Assembly (NCBI RefSeq): GCF_017921835.1
Contig: NZ_JAGEMN010000004.1
Span: forward strand, 1 to 64,000
Reading direction: 5' to 3'
Source: Sporosarcina sp. 6E9
GTDB taxonomy: Bacteria; Bacillota; Bacilli; Bacillales_A; Planococcaceae
DNA: 64,000 bases
Positions 1-8,487 of this stretch are shown here, piece by piece (position 1 is the stretch's first letter; the number at the start of each line of letters is the position of its first letter). The position numbers and the translations under genes are program-made. The notes below the pieces were generated by a model. It was given only the letters and a program-made list of their open reading frames with translations, was not told where the DNA came from and did no database searches.

Positions 1-88
1 AGCAAGCTTCTTAAAACATTCGCTCGACTTGCATGTATTAGGCATGCCGCCAGCGTTCGTCCTGAGCCAGGATCAAACTCTCCATAAT
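1..88 (-). rRNA. rrs: 16S ribosomal RNA, 5' end only (gene continues out of the window)
   Basis: Read on the minus strand, the first ~88 bases contain the universal 16S start: GAGTTTGATCCTGGCTCAGG followed by ACGAACGCTGGCGGC and CATGCAAGTCGAGCGAA. The gene starts near 88 and runs off the left edge, so only variable region V1 begins to be visible. The bases after CGAGCGAA (an AAGAAGCTTGCT stem) are of the Bacillales type. The exact mature 5' end is approximate. Confidence 0.97.
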
Positions 89-127
89 AGAGAAACTTGA
101 ATAGCTCGAGTTTCATTTTGCTGACTT

Positions 128-143
128 CGAATCCGAAGATTCG
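128..143 (-). other. UUCG-loop hairpin in the rrn leader
   Basis: On the minus strand CGAATC-TTCG-GATTCG forms a six-pair stem closed by a UUCG tetraloop in the transcribed leader upstream of 16S. Just upstream of it (about 177-204, minus) is the block CCTTGAAAACTGAACAGC, a sequence commonly found in Bacillales rRNA leaders and spacers and linked to rRNA processing. The hairpin is seen directly; a processing or antitermination role is inferred. Confidence 0.5.
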
Positions 144-283
144 TTTTTGTTTCGATTTAACGAAACGTTATATCTTGACGTTTTGCTGTTCAGTTTTCAA
201 GGTTCATTGTTATCGCCTTAATAATATAGAAGGAATATAGAATCTAGTTCGACTTATTTCTCTTCTGTAACAGCGACTTCTCT

Positions 284-312
284 AATATAACAAAAACGAG
301 AATGCTTGTCAA
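284..312 (-). promoter_or_regulatory. Sigma-A promoter of the rrn operon
   Basis: On the minus strand a perfect TTGACA (-35, 307-312) is followed after 17 bases by TATATT (-10, 284-289). Transcription would start near 277 and give a leader of about 190 bases before 16S. The rest of the 91-402 gap holds this leader and an imperfect inverted repeat (CTGCTTCTT/AAGAAGCAG, 356-396) just beyond the EamA stop codon, which lacks a U-run. Confidence 0.8.
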
Positions 313-402
313 CAATTATTTCAAATTCTTTTTTTGATGTTTTGTTGATTACGTGCTGCTTCTTAAGGACAAGTAATAATATAACCCAAGAAGCAGAAAT
401 AA

Positions 403-1305
403 TCAAGCCTTTTTCAAAAAGAAAATTCTTCTTACTGTTTTTCCATCTATAACAAACAATAATATACCCATTATAACAATAAGCCCGCCGGTTATTTGAG
501 CGGTTGATAGTGTTTCATGAAAGATATAATAGGCTAAGATTGACGCACCTACAGGTTCAAATAGGATTGCAATGGAAATAACATTAGTACTAACCCACTT
601 AAGCGCCCAGTTAAATAATGAATGTCCAAGTAAATTTGGGATAAGCGCCAGCAAGATAAACCAAAACCAATCCATGCTAGGATGCGGACCAAATGATTCT
701 CCTCTTATAATAACATAGAAGAATAGCGTCAAAGTACTTATAGAGTAAACAATAAATGTATAAGTAATTAAAGAGAGATGTCGACGAACTACTTGGCCAA
801 ATAATAAATAGGCCGTTATTAACGCACAACCAATCAAGGCCAACATATCACCAAACAATGCTGTTCCACTAACTTTGAAATCGCCCCAACTTATGATAAA
901 GCTGCCAGCGATAGCGATTAACGCCGATAAGATTGTTTTAACGCTTAACTTCTCCTTAAAGAAAAAGTAAGTGCCTGCAAATGCAAATATTGGTTGCAAC
1001 GTAACCAATACGGTTGAACTTGCCACGGAAGTATAATTGAGCGATTCAAACCAAAAAATAAAATGAAACGCTAAGAAAACTCCGGCGAATGTAGTATTGA
1101 TCCAATCTCTCTTACTTAATAACTTAACTTCCCATCTATACTTATATAGAAAAACGGGTAATAGTAATAAAACGGAAAAAAACATTCGGTAAAATGCGAT
1201 AACCCCGGCATCTGCAGTCGCTAGTTTGACGAAAACAGCTGATAAGGCAACGGAAATAACACCAATCATTATTGGAATGTACGGGTTGATACCTGGTTTA
1301 TCCAT
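403..1305 (-). CDS. EamA/DMT-family membrane transporter
   Basis: A 300-residue membrane protein of the drug/metabolite transporter superfamily, likely an exporter of a small metabolite such as an amino acid. Ten hydrophobic segments fall into two tandem EamA repeats (about residues 9-140 and 150-285), the usual length and layout. The second repeat carries the family-typical run LFEPVGASILAY and the C-terminus ends in basic residues (KTVRRIFFLKKA), fitting a cytoplasmic end. The ATG is preceded by AAAGTGATG at good spacing. It stands alone between the rrn promoter and the divergent CDF gene. The substrate cannot be told from sequence. Confidence 0.88.
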   Translation of the reverse strand: MDKPGINPYIPIMIGVISVALSAVFVKLATADAGVIAFYRMFFSVLLLLPVFLYKYRWEVKLLSKRDWINTTFAGVFLAFHFIFWFESLNYTSVASSTVLVTLQPIFAFAGTYFFFKEKLSVKTILSALIAIAGSFIISWGDFKVSGTALFGDMLALIGCALITAYLLFGQVVRRHLSLITYTFIVYSISTLTLFFYVIIRGESFGPHPSMDWFWFILLALIPNLLGHSLFNWALKWVSTNVISIAILFEPVGASILAYYIFHETLSTAQITGGLIVIMGILLFVIDGKTVRRIFFLKKA

Positions 1306-1524
1306 AAAAACACATCACTTTCAAATAATCGAGATTATAAATTAATAGTATATCACCTCTGTTTACAATGAACATACTTAAGGAAGTATAATACCTTAAG
1401 AAATGAAACAGTCTTACTACAATAATAACAAAGTTTAACTATGTCTATAGGAAGGTACATAATAAGAACAATTTTAATACCTAGATTAAATTATGTTGTT
1501 TTATCATTAAAGGAGGATTTCTAG

Positions 1525-2526
1525 ATGAATGATATATTTAAACTATTAAAAGAAGGAAACAAACCTTCCTTGCTGGCCGGAATTGTAAATACGATTATTG
1601 CAATATTAAAAGGTATCGCATTTTCCCTAACCGGTAACGTCGCCATGTTTGCCGAAACGCTTCATTCACTAGGCGATGCCGCAAATCAGTTCTTTGTATT
1701 TATTGGTTCCGCTTTATCAAGAAAAGCCCCCACTCCACGATTCCCCAATGGATTCGGTCGAGTGGTCAATTTAGTTTGTCTTGGCGCTGTTATTATTGTT
1801 GCAATCATGTCATACGAAGCCGTAAAAGAAGGCTGGCATCACGTGATGAATCCAACTGAATCAGGTGGATTCATCATCAATCTCTCTGTTCTTGGTATTG
1901 CGATTATGCTTGAGTTTGGTGTGCTTTATAAGGCCGGAAAGGAAATTTTACATGAAGCGGGTATTGAAAAAGGTGGACTCGCGCCAATAACACTGGGTTT
2001 TACTAATCTAAAGAAAGCAAAACCAGCAACAAAACTAGTCTTTATGGAAGACTGTGTTGCGACTGCCGGTGGAATTTTAGCGTTTGTCGCAGTTTTACTC
2101 GCACATTTCTTTGGATTGCTCGTAGCGGAAGGGCTCGCTTCCATTATCATTGGATTAATGATGTTTTACGTAGTCGGGAAAGTATTTCTGGAAAATGCGC
2201 GAGGAGCTATCGGAGAAACTGACGAAGAAATGCTCAATCATATCGCACATATCGTTGCTATGGATTCTGATGTGAAGGATATTCAACACATCGAGGTAGT
2301 AAAAGAAGGGGAATTTCTCCACGTGCAAGTTACCGCTGAAGTCAATCCTTCCCATACCCTTGCATACATCGATGACATACGTGATCGACTAATGAAAATT
2401 ATATTAAATCAAAAAGGGGTTCAAGATGTTTTGATTTCATTTGACGAAGATGACGGAGTGCGTCAGTGGAAGGGTTCTAATCAAAATAATAAAATAGAGG
2501 ATTACAGTACAAAGTTTCCAGAGTAA
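1525..2526 (+). CDS. Cation diffusion facilitator (CDF) family metal transporter
   Basis: A 333-residue CDF protein, exporting divalent metal (Zn2+, Mn2+, Fe2+ or similar) across the membrane in exchange for protons. The N-terminal membrane domain (about residues 12-220) has the metal-site signatures HSLGD in the second helix (AETLHSLGDAANQ) and ED in the fifth (FMEDCVATAGG). The cytoplasmic C-terminal domain (about 225-305) follows, with the typical VKDIQHIEVVKEG and HVQVTAEVNPS stretch. AAAGGAGG lies eight bases before the ATG. The gene is monocistronic and ends at a hairpin shared with the converging alcohol dehydrogenase. Metal specificity is not readable. Confidence 0.92.
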   Translation: MNDIFKLLKEGNKPSLLAGIVNTIIAILKGIAFSLTGNVAMFAETLHSLGDAANQFFVFIGSALSRKAPTPRFPNGFGRVVNLVCLGAVIIVAIMSYEAVKEGWHHVMNPTESGGFIINLSVLGIAIMLEFGVLYKAGKEILHEAGIEKGGLAPITLGFTNLKKAKPATKLVFMEDCVATAGGILAFVAVLLAHFFGLLVAEGLASIIIGLMMFYVVGKVFLENARGAIGETDEEMLNHIAHIVAMDSDVKDIQHIEVVKEGEFLHVQVTAEVNPSHTLAYIDDIRDRLMKIILNQKGVQDVLISFDEDDGVRQWKGSNQNNKIEDYSTKFPE

Positions 2527-2562
2527 TTTTTAATTAAGTATGACTAACATCTATTATAAGAA

Positions 2563-2602
2563 GAAACCGTTACGCATTATTAAAAGCGTAACGGTTTTTT
2601 AA
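2563..2602. terminator. Bidirectional terminator between CDF gene and alcohol dehydrogenase
   Basis: AAACCGTTACGC and GCGTAACGGTTT form a 12-pair stem with a short AT loop, followed by a T-run on the plus strand and preceded by an A-rich start for the minus strand. It serves the two converging genes. Confidence 0.85.
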
Positions 2603-2605
2603 TAA

Positions 2606-3769
2606 TTATAAAGATGCTACGAGGACTTTTTCGACATCTTCTCTATTCATATTTGAAAACCTACCGATGTTACCATTGATAGTTGCTTTTTCTGCCATAA
2701 TGCCTACTTTGGAATTATCTATACCATAATCTGCAAGTGTTTCAGGGGCTCCAATCGAGGACCAGAACGATCTTAGACGATCAATGCCTTCTAAAGCAAC
2801 TTCTTTAGTTGTTTTACCGTCCGGATTCACTTGGAATACTTTCTCCGCCAATCTTGCGAATCGTTCGGGATCTTTATCCAGGTTTTGTCTCATCCAATGC
2901 GGGAATATAATTGCCAGACCCCCCGCATGCGGTATATCGTATACCGCTGAAATTGCATGTTCAATTTCATGTGATGCCCAGTCTCCTTGGTAACCTAAGC
3001 GTAGGAAGTTATTTAATCCTAGAGTCCCTGCTATCAAAATTGTTTCGCGTAAGTCATAGTTTTCTAGGTCATCAACGAGTTTGGGACCATTCTCAATAAT
3101 TGCACGCAACACACCTTCACACATTTCTTCTTGTACTGGCGTGTTAGTTGCTTCATTAAAGTACTGTTCGAAGATATGGGACATCATGTCAACGATACCG
3201 TATACCGTTTGATCTTTTGGGACCGACATTGTATAAGTAGGGTCCAATATCGAGAATTTCGGAAATGTAAATGGACTTCCCCAACCGTATTTCTCTTCTG
3301 TTTCTTCATTCGTAATGACCGATCCGGCATTCATTTCTGATCCTGTTGCTGCTAATGTTAGGACTGTGCCGAATGGAAGTCCTTCTTTAGGGGATGCTTT
3401 CTTACTTACAAAATCCCAGGCGTCTCCATCGTATTTCGCTGCACAGGCAATAAGTTTCGTACAGTCAATTACCGAGCCACCCCCAACTGCTAGTAAAACA
3501 TCGATTCCTTGTTCCTTACAAATTTCTGCCCCTTTACGGGCTGTTGAAATACGCGGATTTGGTTCAACACCCGCTAACTCATGAACTTCCATGCCTAATT
3601 TGTCGAGTACTGACATGACCTCATCATAAAGTCCATTCTTTTTTATACTGCCGCCGCCATAAACGACTAAAACCTTTTTTCCGTAAATCGGTAATTCTTC
3701 AGTAAGTTTTTCTAATTGTCCTTTGCCGAAAATTAATTTGACTGGGTTATAAAATGTAAAATCATTCAT
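2606..3769 (-). CDS. Iron-containing alcohol dehydrogenase (YugJ/YugK-like, butanol dehydrogenase type)
   Basis: A 387-residue group III NAD(P)H-dependent alcohol dehydrogenase, reducing aldehydes to alcohols in the cytosol. The N-terminal dinucleotide-binding domain carries VVYGGGS (about 35-41) and [12 protein letters not shown] (94-105). The metal ligands expected for this family are present at D194, H198, H267 and H281 ([21 protein letters not shown]), the same spacing as in the E. coli enzyme YqhD. Length is typical. AGGAGG precedes the ATG. In B. subtilis relatives of this enzyme sit next to yuzA, as here. The substrate is not known. Confidence 0.93.
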   Translation of the reverse strand: MNDFTFYNPVKLIFGKGQLEKLTEELPIYGKKVLVVYGGGSIKKNGLYDEVMSVLDKLGMEVHELAGVEPNPRISTARKGAEICKEQGIDVLLAVGGGSVIDCTKLIACAAKYDGDAWDFVSKKASPKEGLPFGTVLTLAATGSEMNAGSVITNEETEEKYGWGSPFTFPKFSILDPTYTMSVPKDQTVYGIVDMMSHIFEQYFNEATNTPVQEEMCEGVLRAIIENGPKLVDDLENYDLRETILIAGTLGLNNFLRLGYQGDWASHEIEHAISAVYDIPHAGGLAIIFPHWMRQNLDKDPERFARLAEKVFQVNPDGKTTKEVALEGIDRLRSFWSSIGAPETLADYGIDNSKVGIMAEKATINGNIGRFSNMNREDVEKVLVASL

Positions 3770-3883
3770 TTGTAATACCTCCTATTTTTCTCTATTATCC
3801 GGAACAAGATTAACGATTGCAAAATTAATAGACCTGGTATTTATTATTAACAAATGGACATACTTATTATGGAGGTGTTTTAG

Positions 3884-4129
3884 ATGGGAACTATTCAAAG
3901 AATCGCCCTCGCTTTAGTCATAATTGGCGCGTTAAACTGGGGCCTTGCTGGGTTGTTTCGTTTTGATGTGGTTGGAGAATTAGCTGGTGGTTCCGCTGAA
4001 CCGATTGCTCGACTCATTTATATTATTATTGGTGTAGCAGGACTTCTCAATCTTGGATTGCTTTTTGAAGAGTGGCGAGGAGACAGAGACGTTGTCAAAG
4101 TGCATGCCGCAAGTCCGGAAGAAATATGA
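3884..4129 (+). CDS. yuzA: Small DUF378 membrane protein (YuzA-like)
   Basis: An 81-residue protein with two membrane helices (about residues 5-24 and 42-62) separated by a short loop, the DUF378 layout. The motif ALNWGL in the first helix is typical. The C-terminal tail is charged and probably cytoplasmic. GGAGGTG precedes the ATG. It is divergent from the alcohol dehydrogenase, with about 110 bases between them for two promoters, and its stop lies at the edge of a terminator shared with the converging glutamate dehydrogenase. The function of DUF378 is unknown. Confidence 0.88.
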   Translation: MGTIQRIALALVIIGALNWGLAGLFRFDVVGELAGGSAEPIARLIYIIIGVAGLLNLGLLFEEWRGDRDVVKVHAASPEEI

Positions 4130-4170
4130 AAAAGACATCTCCCGTTTTATATCGGGAAATGTCTTTTTTA
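4128..4170. terminator. Bidirectional terminator between yuzA and glutamate dehydrogenase
   Basis: AAAAAGACATCTCCCG pairs with a matching arm ending in TGTCTTTTT around a short AT-rich loop. A-run and T-run flank the stem, so it can stop transcription from either side; on the minus strand it ends the roc operon. Confidence 0.85.
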
Positions 4171-4174
4171 ATTT

Positions 4175-5419
4175 TTACGCCCATCCACGGAAACGTGATG
4201 CTTCCGCAGTCGCGCGAACACCAACCATATAAGCCGCTAAGCGCATATCTATATTACGTGTTGTAGCTGTAGTATATACATTTTCAAATGCTTCTACCAT
4301 TTTCTTTGTTAACTTTTCACGAACTTCTTCTTCAGACCAATAGTAACCCATATTGTTCTGTACCCATTCAAAGTATGAAACAGTTACACCGCCGGCACTT
4401 GCCAATACGTCCGGTACGAGTAATATTCCGCGTTCTGTAAGTATTTGTGTTGCTTCTGCTGTTGTCGGACCATTTGCCGCTTCAACAACAATACTTGCTT
4501 TTATATTATGTGCATTTTCTTCTGTAATTTGATTTGCAATTGCAGCTGGTACAATTATATCGCAGTCCAGTTCAAAGAGTTCTTTGTTAGTGATTGTGTC
4601 TTCGAAAAGTGTTGTTACCGTACCGAAGCTGTCGCGACGATCTAGTAGATAATCGATATCCAAACCATTTGGATCATGTAGAGCACCATAAGCATCTGAA
4701 ATTCCGATTACTTTAGCACCTGCATCATGAAGGAATTTAGATAAGAAACTACCAGCGTTCCCGAAACCTTGGATAACGATACGAGCACCTTTCATGTCGA
4801 TTCCGCGTTTTTTTGCGGCTTCTTCAATTACGATTGTAACGCCTTCCGCTGTCGCGCGGTCTCGTCCTTGAGAACCTCCAAGAACAATTGGTTTACCCGT
4901 AATAAATCCTGGTGAGTTAAATTCATCAATTCGACTATACTCATCCATCATCCATGCCATAATTTGAGCATTTGTAAAAACATCTGGAGCTGGGATATCT
5001 TTTGCTGGTCCCATAACTTGACTCAACGCACGGACATAACCGCGGCTTAAACGCTCAAGTTCGCCCATGGACATTTCACGTGGATCACAGATAACTGCAC
5101 CTTTACCTCCACCATACGGAAGATTAACGATTCCGCATTTTAATGTCATCCACATTGCAAGTGCTTTCACTTCAATGTAATCTACATCAGGGTGGAAACG
5201 CACGCCGCCTTTTGTCGGACCAACCGCATCATTATGCTGGCCACGGAAACCTGTAAACACTTTAACTTTACCATCGTCCATACGGATAGGTATCCGTACT
5301 TCAACCATACGAATCGGATCCTTAAGAAGATCGTACATTCCTTCATCGTAACCAAGTTTATCCAGAGCTTCTTTAATGACATCTTGCGTGGACGTTAACA
5401 GCTTCATATTTTCAGTCAA
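4175..5419 (-). CDS. rocG: NAD-type glutamate dehydrogenase (RocG/GudB family)
   Basis: A 414-residue hexameric-type glutamate dehydrogenase, which oxidatively deaminates glutamate to 2-oxoglutarate and ammonium. The substrate-binding lysines are in GPTKGG (K70) and TLKCG (K94); the catalytic lysine is in the glycine-rich LPYGGGKG (K106). The Rossmann motif VIQGFGNAGS and the conserved GGVTVSYFEW are present. The reading frame opens with TTG (AGAGGC upstream, spacing rather long); ATG four codons later is an alternative. It is the last gene of the rocA-rocD-gdh unit, so a catabolic role is inferred and rocG is chosen over gudB on context only. No inactivating duplication of the kind known from laboratory B. 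subtilis gudB is visible. Confidence 0.9.
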   Translation of the reverse strand: MTENMKLLTSTQDVIKEALDKLGYDEGMYDLLKDPIRMVEVRIPIRMDDGKVKVFTGFRGQHNDAVGPTKGGVRFHPDVDYIEVKALAMWMTLKCGIVNLPYGGGKGAVICDPREMSMGELERLSRGYVRALSQVMGPAKDIPAPDVFTNAQIMAWMMDEYSRIDEFNSPGFITGKPIVLGGSQGRDRATAEGVTIVIEEAAKKRGIDMKGARIVIQGFGNAGSFLSKFLHDAGAKVIGISDAYGALHDPNGLDIDYLLDRRDSFGTVTTLFEDTITNKELFELDCDIIVPAAIANQITEENAHNIKASIVVEAANGPTTAEATQILTERGILLVPDVLASAGGVTVSYFEWVQNNMGYYWSEEEVREKLTKKMVEAFENVYTTATTRNIDMRLAAYMVGVRATAEASRFRGWA

Positions 5420-5500
5420 TTGTTTTTTTCGCCTCTTTGATTAAAATTTTTACTTCGCAAATATTATAACATATTGCTAGACGTCTTGAAACTAATCTTT

Positions 5501-6691
5501 TTAAGCAAATACCTGCTTTATTTTTTCTAATGCCCAATCAATTTCTTCTTTATTGATAACGAGTGGCGGTGCAAAACGGATTACCGTATCATGTGTTTCT
5601 TTACATAGTAAGCCCAGTTCTTTTAGTTCTTCGCAATATGGACGAGCGTCTACAGATAATTCTACGCCAATAAATAATCCACGCCCTCTTACTTCTTTAA
5701 TATCAGGATGGTTTATTTTCTTTAATTCATCCATGAAATAGTTGCCGAGCGCCAATGCGTTTTCTGCAAGATTTTCATCTTCAAGAACTTCTAATGAAGC
5801 AATCGAGACTGCACATGCCATTGGATTTCCGCCAAACGTCGAACCGTGTGAACCAGGATTGAATACGCCGAGGATGTCTTCGTTTGCGACAACGCATGAA
5901 ATCGGGAATACTCCGCCGCCCAATGCTTTGCCTAGTACGTATATATCTGGCTCGATGCCTTCCCATTCACAAGCGAACATTTTACCTGTACGTCCAAGAC
6001 CAGCTTGTATCTCGTCTGCGATAAACAACACATTATGCTTTGTGCAAAGGTCGCGTGCCGCTTTAATGTAACCTGCTGGAGGAATAATGATGCCTGCTTC
6101 GCCTTGAATTGGTTCAATCAGAAACGCTGCTGTGTTTGGTGTAATCGCCGCTTCGAGTTCATCAATATCACCATATGAAACTAGCTTAATACCAGGTAGC
6201 ATCGGACCAAATCCGCGTTGATATTCCGGTTCTGATGATAATGAAACTGCCGTCATTGTACGACCATGGAAGTTACCATTGCAACCGATAATTTCTGCTT
6301 GCCCTTCAGCAACACCTTTTACATCGTAAGCCCAACGACGTGCCGTTTTAACTGCTGTTTCAACAGCTTCAGCGCCTGTGTTCATAGGTAGAGCCATTTC
6401 TTTGCCTGCCATCTTACAAATTTTTTCATACCATGGACCAAGTTGATCATTATGAAATGCGCGTGATGTTAGTGTGACGCGATCTGCTTGTTCTTTTAGT
6501 GCATTAATAATTTTGGGATGACGATGTCCTTGGTTTACGGCAGAATAAGCCGCAAGCATGTCCATATACTTATTACCCTCTGGATCTTTCACCCAAACAC
6601 CTTCTGCTTCTGAAATCACAATTGGTAGTGGATGGTAGTTATTCGCACCAAACTTTTCTGTTTGTTCAATTACATTTTTCGATACTGACAC
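5501..6691 (-). CDS. rocD: Ornithine aminotransferase
   Basis: A 396-residue PLP enzyme of class III that converts ornithine and 2-oxoglutarate to glutamate semialdehyde and glutamate. The Schiff-base lysine is K255 in [10 protein letters not shown]; other class III marks are the [12 protein letters not shown] cofactor-phosphate site and the [14 protein letters not shown] segment with its cofactor aspartate. Start is GTG, with AAGGAGGG seven bases upstream. It follows rocA by 98 bases that contain a long hairpin, and precedes glutamate dehydrogenase by about 80 bases, consistent with one operon that funnels ornithine to 2-oxoglutarate. Confidence 0.95.
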   Translation of the reverse strand: MSVSKNVIEQTEKFGANNYHPLPIVISEAEGVWVKDPEGNKYMDMLAAYSAVNQGHRHPKIINALKEQADRVTLTSRAFHNDQLGPWYEKICKMAGKEMALPMNTGAEAVETAVKTARRWAYDVKGVAEGQAEIIGCNGNFHGRTMTAVSLSSEPEYQRGFGPMLPGIKLVSYGDIDELEAAITPNTAAFLIEPIQGEAGIIIPPAGYIKAARDLCTKHNVLFIADEIQAGLGRTGKMFACEWEGIEPDIYVLGKALGGGVFPISCVVANEDILGVFNPGSHGSTFGGNPMACAVSIASLEVLEDENLAENALALGNYFMDELKKINHPDIKEVRGRGLFIGVELSVDARPYCEELKELGLLCKETHDTVIRFAPPLVINKEEIDWALEKIKQVFA

Positions 6692-6715
6692 ATAATTCCC
6701 TCCTTTTTAATAGCA

Positions 6716-6745
6716 GATTGTCTCTTCGAATATGAAGAGACAATC
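6716..6745 (-). other. Perfect 12-pair hairpin between rocA and rocD
   Basis: GATTGTCTCTTC and GAAGAGACAATC pair perfectly around a six-base loop. On the minus strand no U-run follows, so it is a poor intrinsic terminator; it may instead be an mRNA-stabilising or processing element that sets rocA against rocD levels. That role is inference. Confidence 0.55.
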
Positions 6746-6789
6746 CTTTTAACTCGTTCATCTTTATATTATCGTATTTCTTCTTTGTA

Positions 6790-8334
6790 TTATAGTGTTT
6801 CTGAAGTTGTTTTTCCTTGCATATGAAGTTGCAAGTAATCCGGTCCGCCCGCTTTTGAGTCAGTACCTGACATGTTAAAGCCACCAAATGGTTGGTAACC
6901 AACAATTGCGCCTGTGCAGCCACGGTTGAAGTATAGGTTTCCAACATGGAAGTCTTCGCGTGCTTGTTCAATATGCTCACGGTTATTCGTGATTACAGCA
7001 CCTGTAAGGCCGTAATCTGTGTTGTTAGCAAATTCAATTGCTTCATCGAAGCTTTTCGCTTTCGATAGACCAACAACAGGTCCGAAAATCTCTTCTTGCA
7101 TGATTCTAGCTTTTGGATCTAGGTCTGCAAATACAGTCGGAGCGACGAAGTATCCTTTTGAATCGTCACCAGTACCGCCAGCAATTAGACGACCTTCTTC
7201 TTTACCAATTTCAATATAGCTCATGATTTTATCATAGGATGCCTGATCAATAACTGGTCCAGTGAAGTTCGAGTTATCCGAGGAATCTCCATAAGTCAAT
7301 TCATTTGTAAGTTCTTCAACGCGTTCTACCACTTGATCGTAGACTTCTTCATGAATGATTGCACGAGAACATGCTGAACATTTCTGCCCACTAAATCCGA
7401 ATGCTGATTTTACAATGGATTGTGCTGCTAATTCCAAATCAGCTTGATTGTCAACAACGATTGTATCTTTACCTCCCATTTCCGCGATAACGCGCTTCAA
7501 CCAAATTTGTCCTTCATTCACGACTGCAGCACGTTCATAAATTCTAGTTCCGATTTCACGGGAACCTGTAAATGATACAAAACGTGTTCTGGCATGATCT
7601 ACTAGGTAATCGCCGACTTCTGCGCCTGAACCAGGGATGAAGTTAACAACTCCCGCTGGCATACCAGCTTCTTCAAGTACTTCAATAAATTTATATGCAA
7701 CCACTGGCGTTGTTGAAGCCGGTTTTAGCAGTACTGTATTTCCAGTTACGAGAGCAGCTGCCGTTGTTCCAGCCATAATTGCAAATGCAAAGTTCCATGG
7801 AGAAATTACCACGCCAACTCCTAGTGGAATGTAGTGGAACTGATTATATTCGCCTGGACGACTTTCAACATGCATGCCTTTTTTCAAGTCCAGCATTTGA
7901 CGACCATAATACTCTAAGAAATCGATTCCTTCGGCTACATCTGCATCTGCTTCGTTCCAAGGTTTGCCCGCTTCTTTTGTCAAAAGCGCTGAAAATTCCG
8001 CTTTACGACGACGTACGATTGCAGCTGCTTTGAATAAAACATCCGCTCTAAATTCCGGTTTAACTTTTCTCCATGTATTAAATGTTTCGTCTGCTACTTG
8101 CATCGCTTTTTCAGCAAGCTCTTGACTTGCTTTAGATACGCGGCCGATAACTTCTTCTTTGTTCGACGGGTTAGTAGATACTAGTTTTTCATCAGTCGTG
8201 ATACGTTCTCCACCGATAATTAATGGGTAGTCTTCACCGAGATACCCTTCTACTTGTTTTAATGCACTAAGATATGTGTTTTTATTTTCTTCATTTGTAA
8301 AGTCTGTGAAAGGTTCATGTTTGTATGGAATCAA
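6790..8334 (-). CDS. rocA: 1-pyrroline-5-carboxylate dehydrogenase
   Basis: A 514-residue aldehyde dehydrogenase that oxidises glutamate semialdehyde (pyrroline-5-carboxylate) to glutamate with NAD+. The family marks are the catalytic glutamate in IAEMGGKD, the catalytic cysteine in [14 protein letters not shown] and the C-terminal [19 protein letters not shown] chose a TTG start because a strong AAAGGAGG lies eight bases before it and the protein then begins [11 protein letters not shown], matching the known RocA N-terminus; an upstream ATG would put the ribosome site inside the gene. First gene of the rocA-rocD-gdh unit, divergent from the RocR-like regulator. Confidence 0.95.
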   Translation of the reverse strand: MIPYKHEPFTDFTNEENKNTYLSALKQVEGYLGEDYPLIIGGERITTDEKLVSTNPSNKEEVIGRVSKASQELAEKAMQVADETFNTWRKVKPEFRADVLFKAAAIVRRRKAEFSALLTKEAGKPWNEADADVAEGIDFLEYYGRQMLDLKKGMHVESRPGEYNQFHYIPLGVGVVISPWNFAFAIMAGTTAAALVTGNTVLLKPASTTPVVAYKFIEVLEEAGMPAGVVNFIPGSGAEVGDYLVDHARTRFVSFTGSREIGTRIYERAAVVNEGQIWLKRVIAEMGGKDTIVVDNQADLELAAQSIVKSAFGFSGQKCSACSRAIIHEEVYDQVVERVEELTNELTYGDSSDNSNFTGPVIDQASYDKIMSYIEIGKEEGRLIAGGTGDDSKGYFVAPTVFADLDPKARIMQEEIFGPVVGLSKAKSFDEAIEFANNTDYGLTGAVITNNREHIEQAREDFHVGNLYFNRGCTGAIVGYQPFGGFNMSGTDSKAGGPDYLQLHMQGKTTSETL

Positions 8335-8487
8335 AATAATTTCCTCCTTTAATAATGTAAGGTGCAAAAAATATTTGCGCTTTGTAATAGCTTACATATA
8401 TAATAATGCAAAAGATTCTTGCTTATTTCAAGTATTATTACTTTTATTTATACATTTTCTTATTTATTAGTCGATAGGAGGAGTTTT

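Noticed and set aside
4175-5419. A 9-bp inactivating duplication in glutamate dehydrogenase as in laboratory B. subtilis gudB
   Set aside because: No tandem duplication is seen and the active-site segments are continuous and normal.
8368-8420. A sigma-54 promoter around TTGCA sequences upstream of rocA
   Set aside because: TTGCA-like boxes are present, but no GG at the required 10-base distance from GC.
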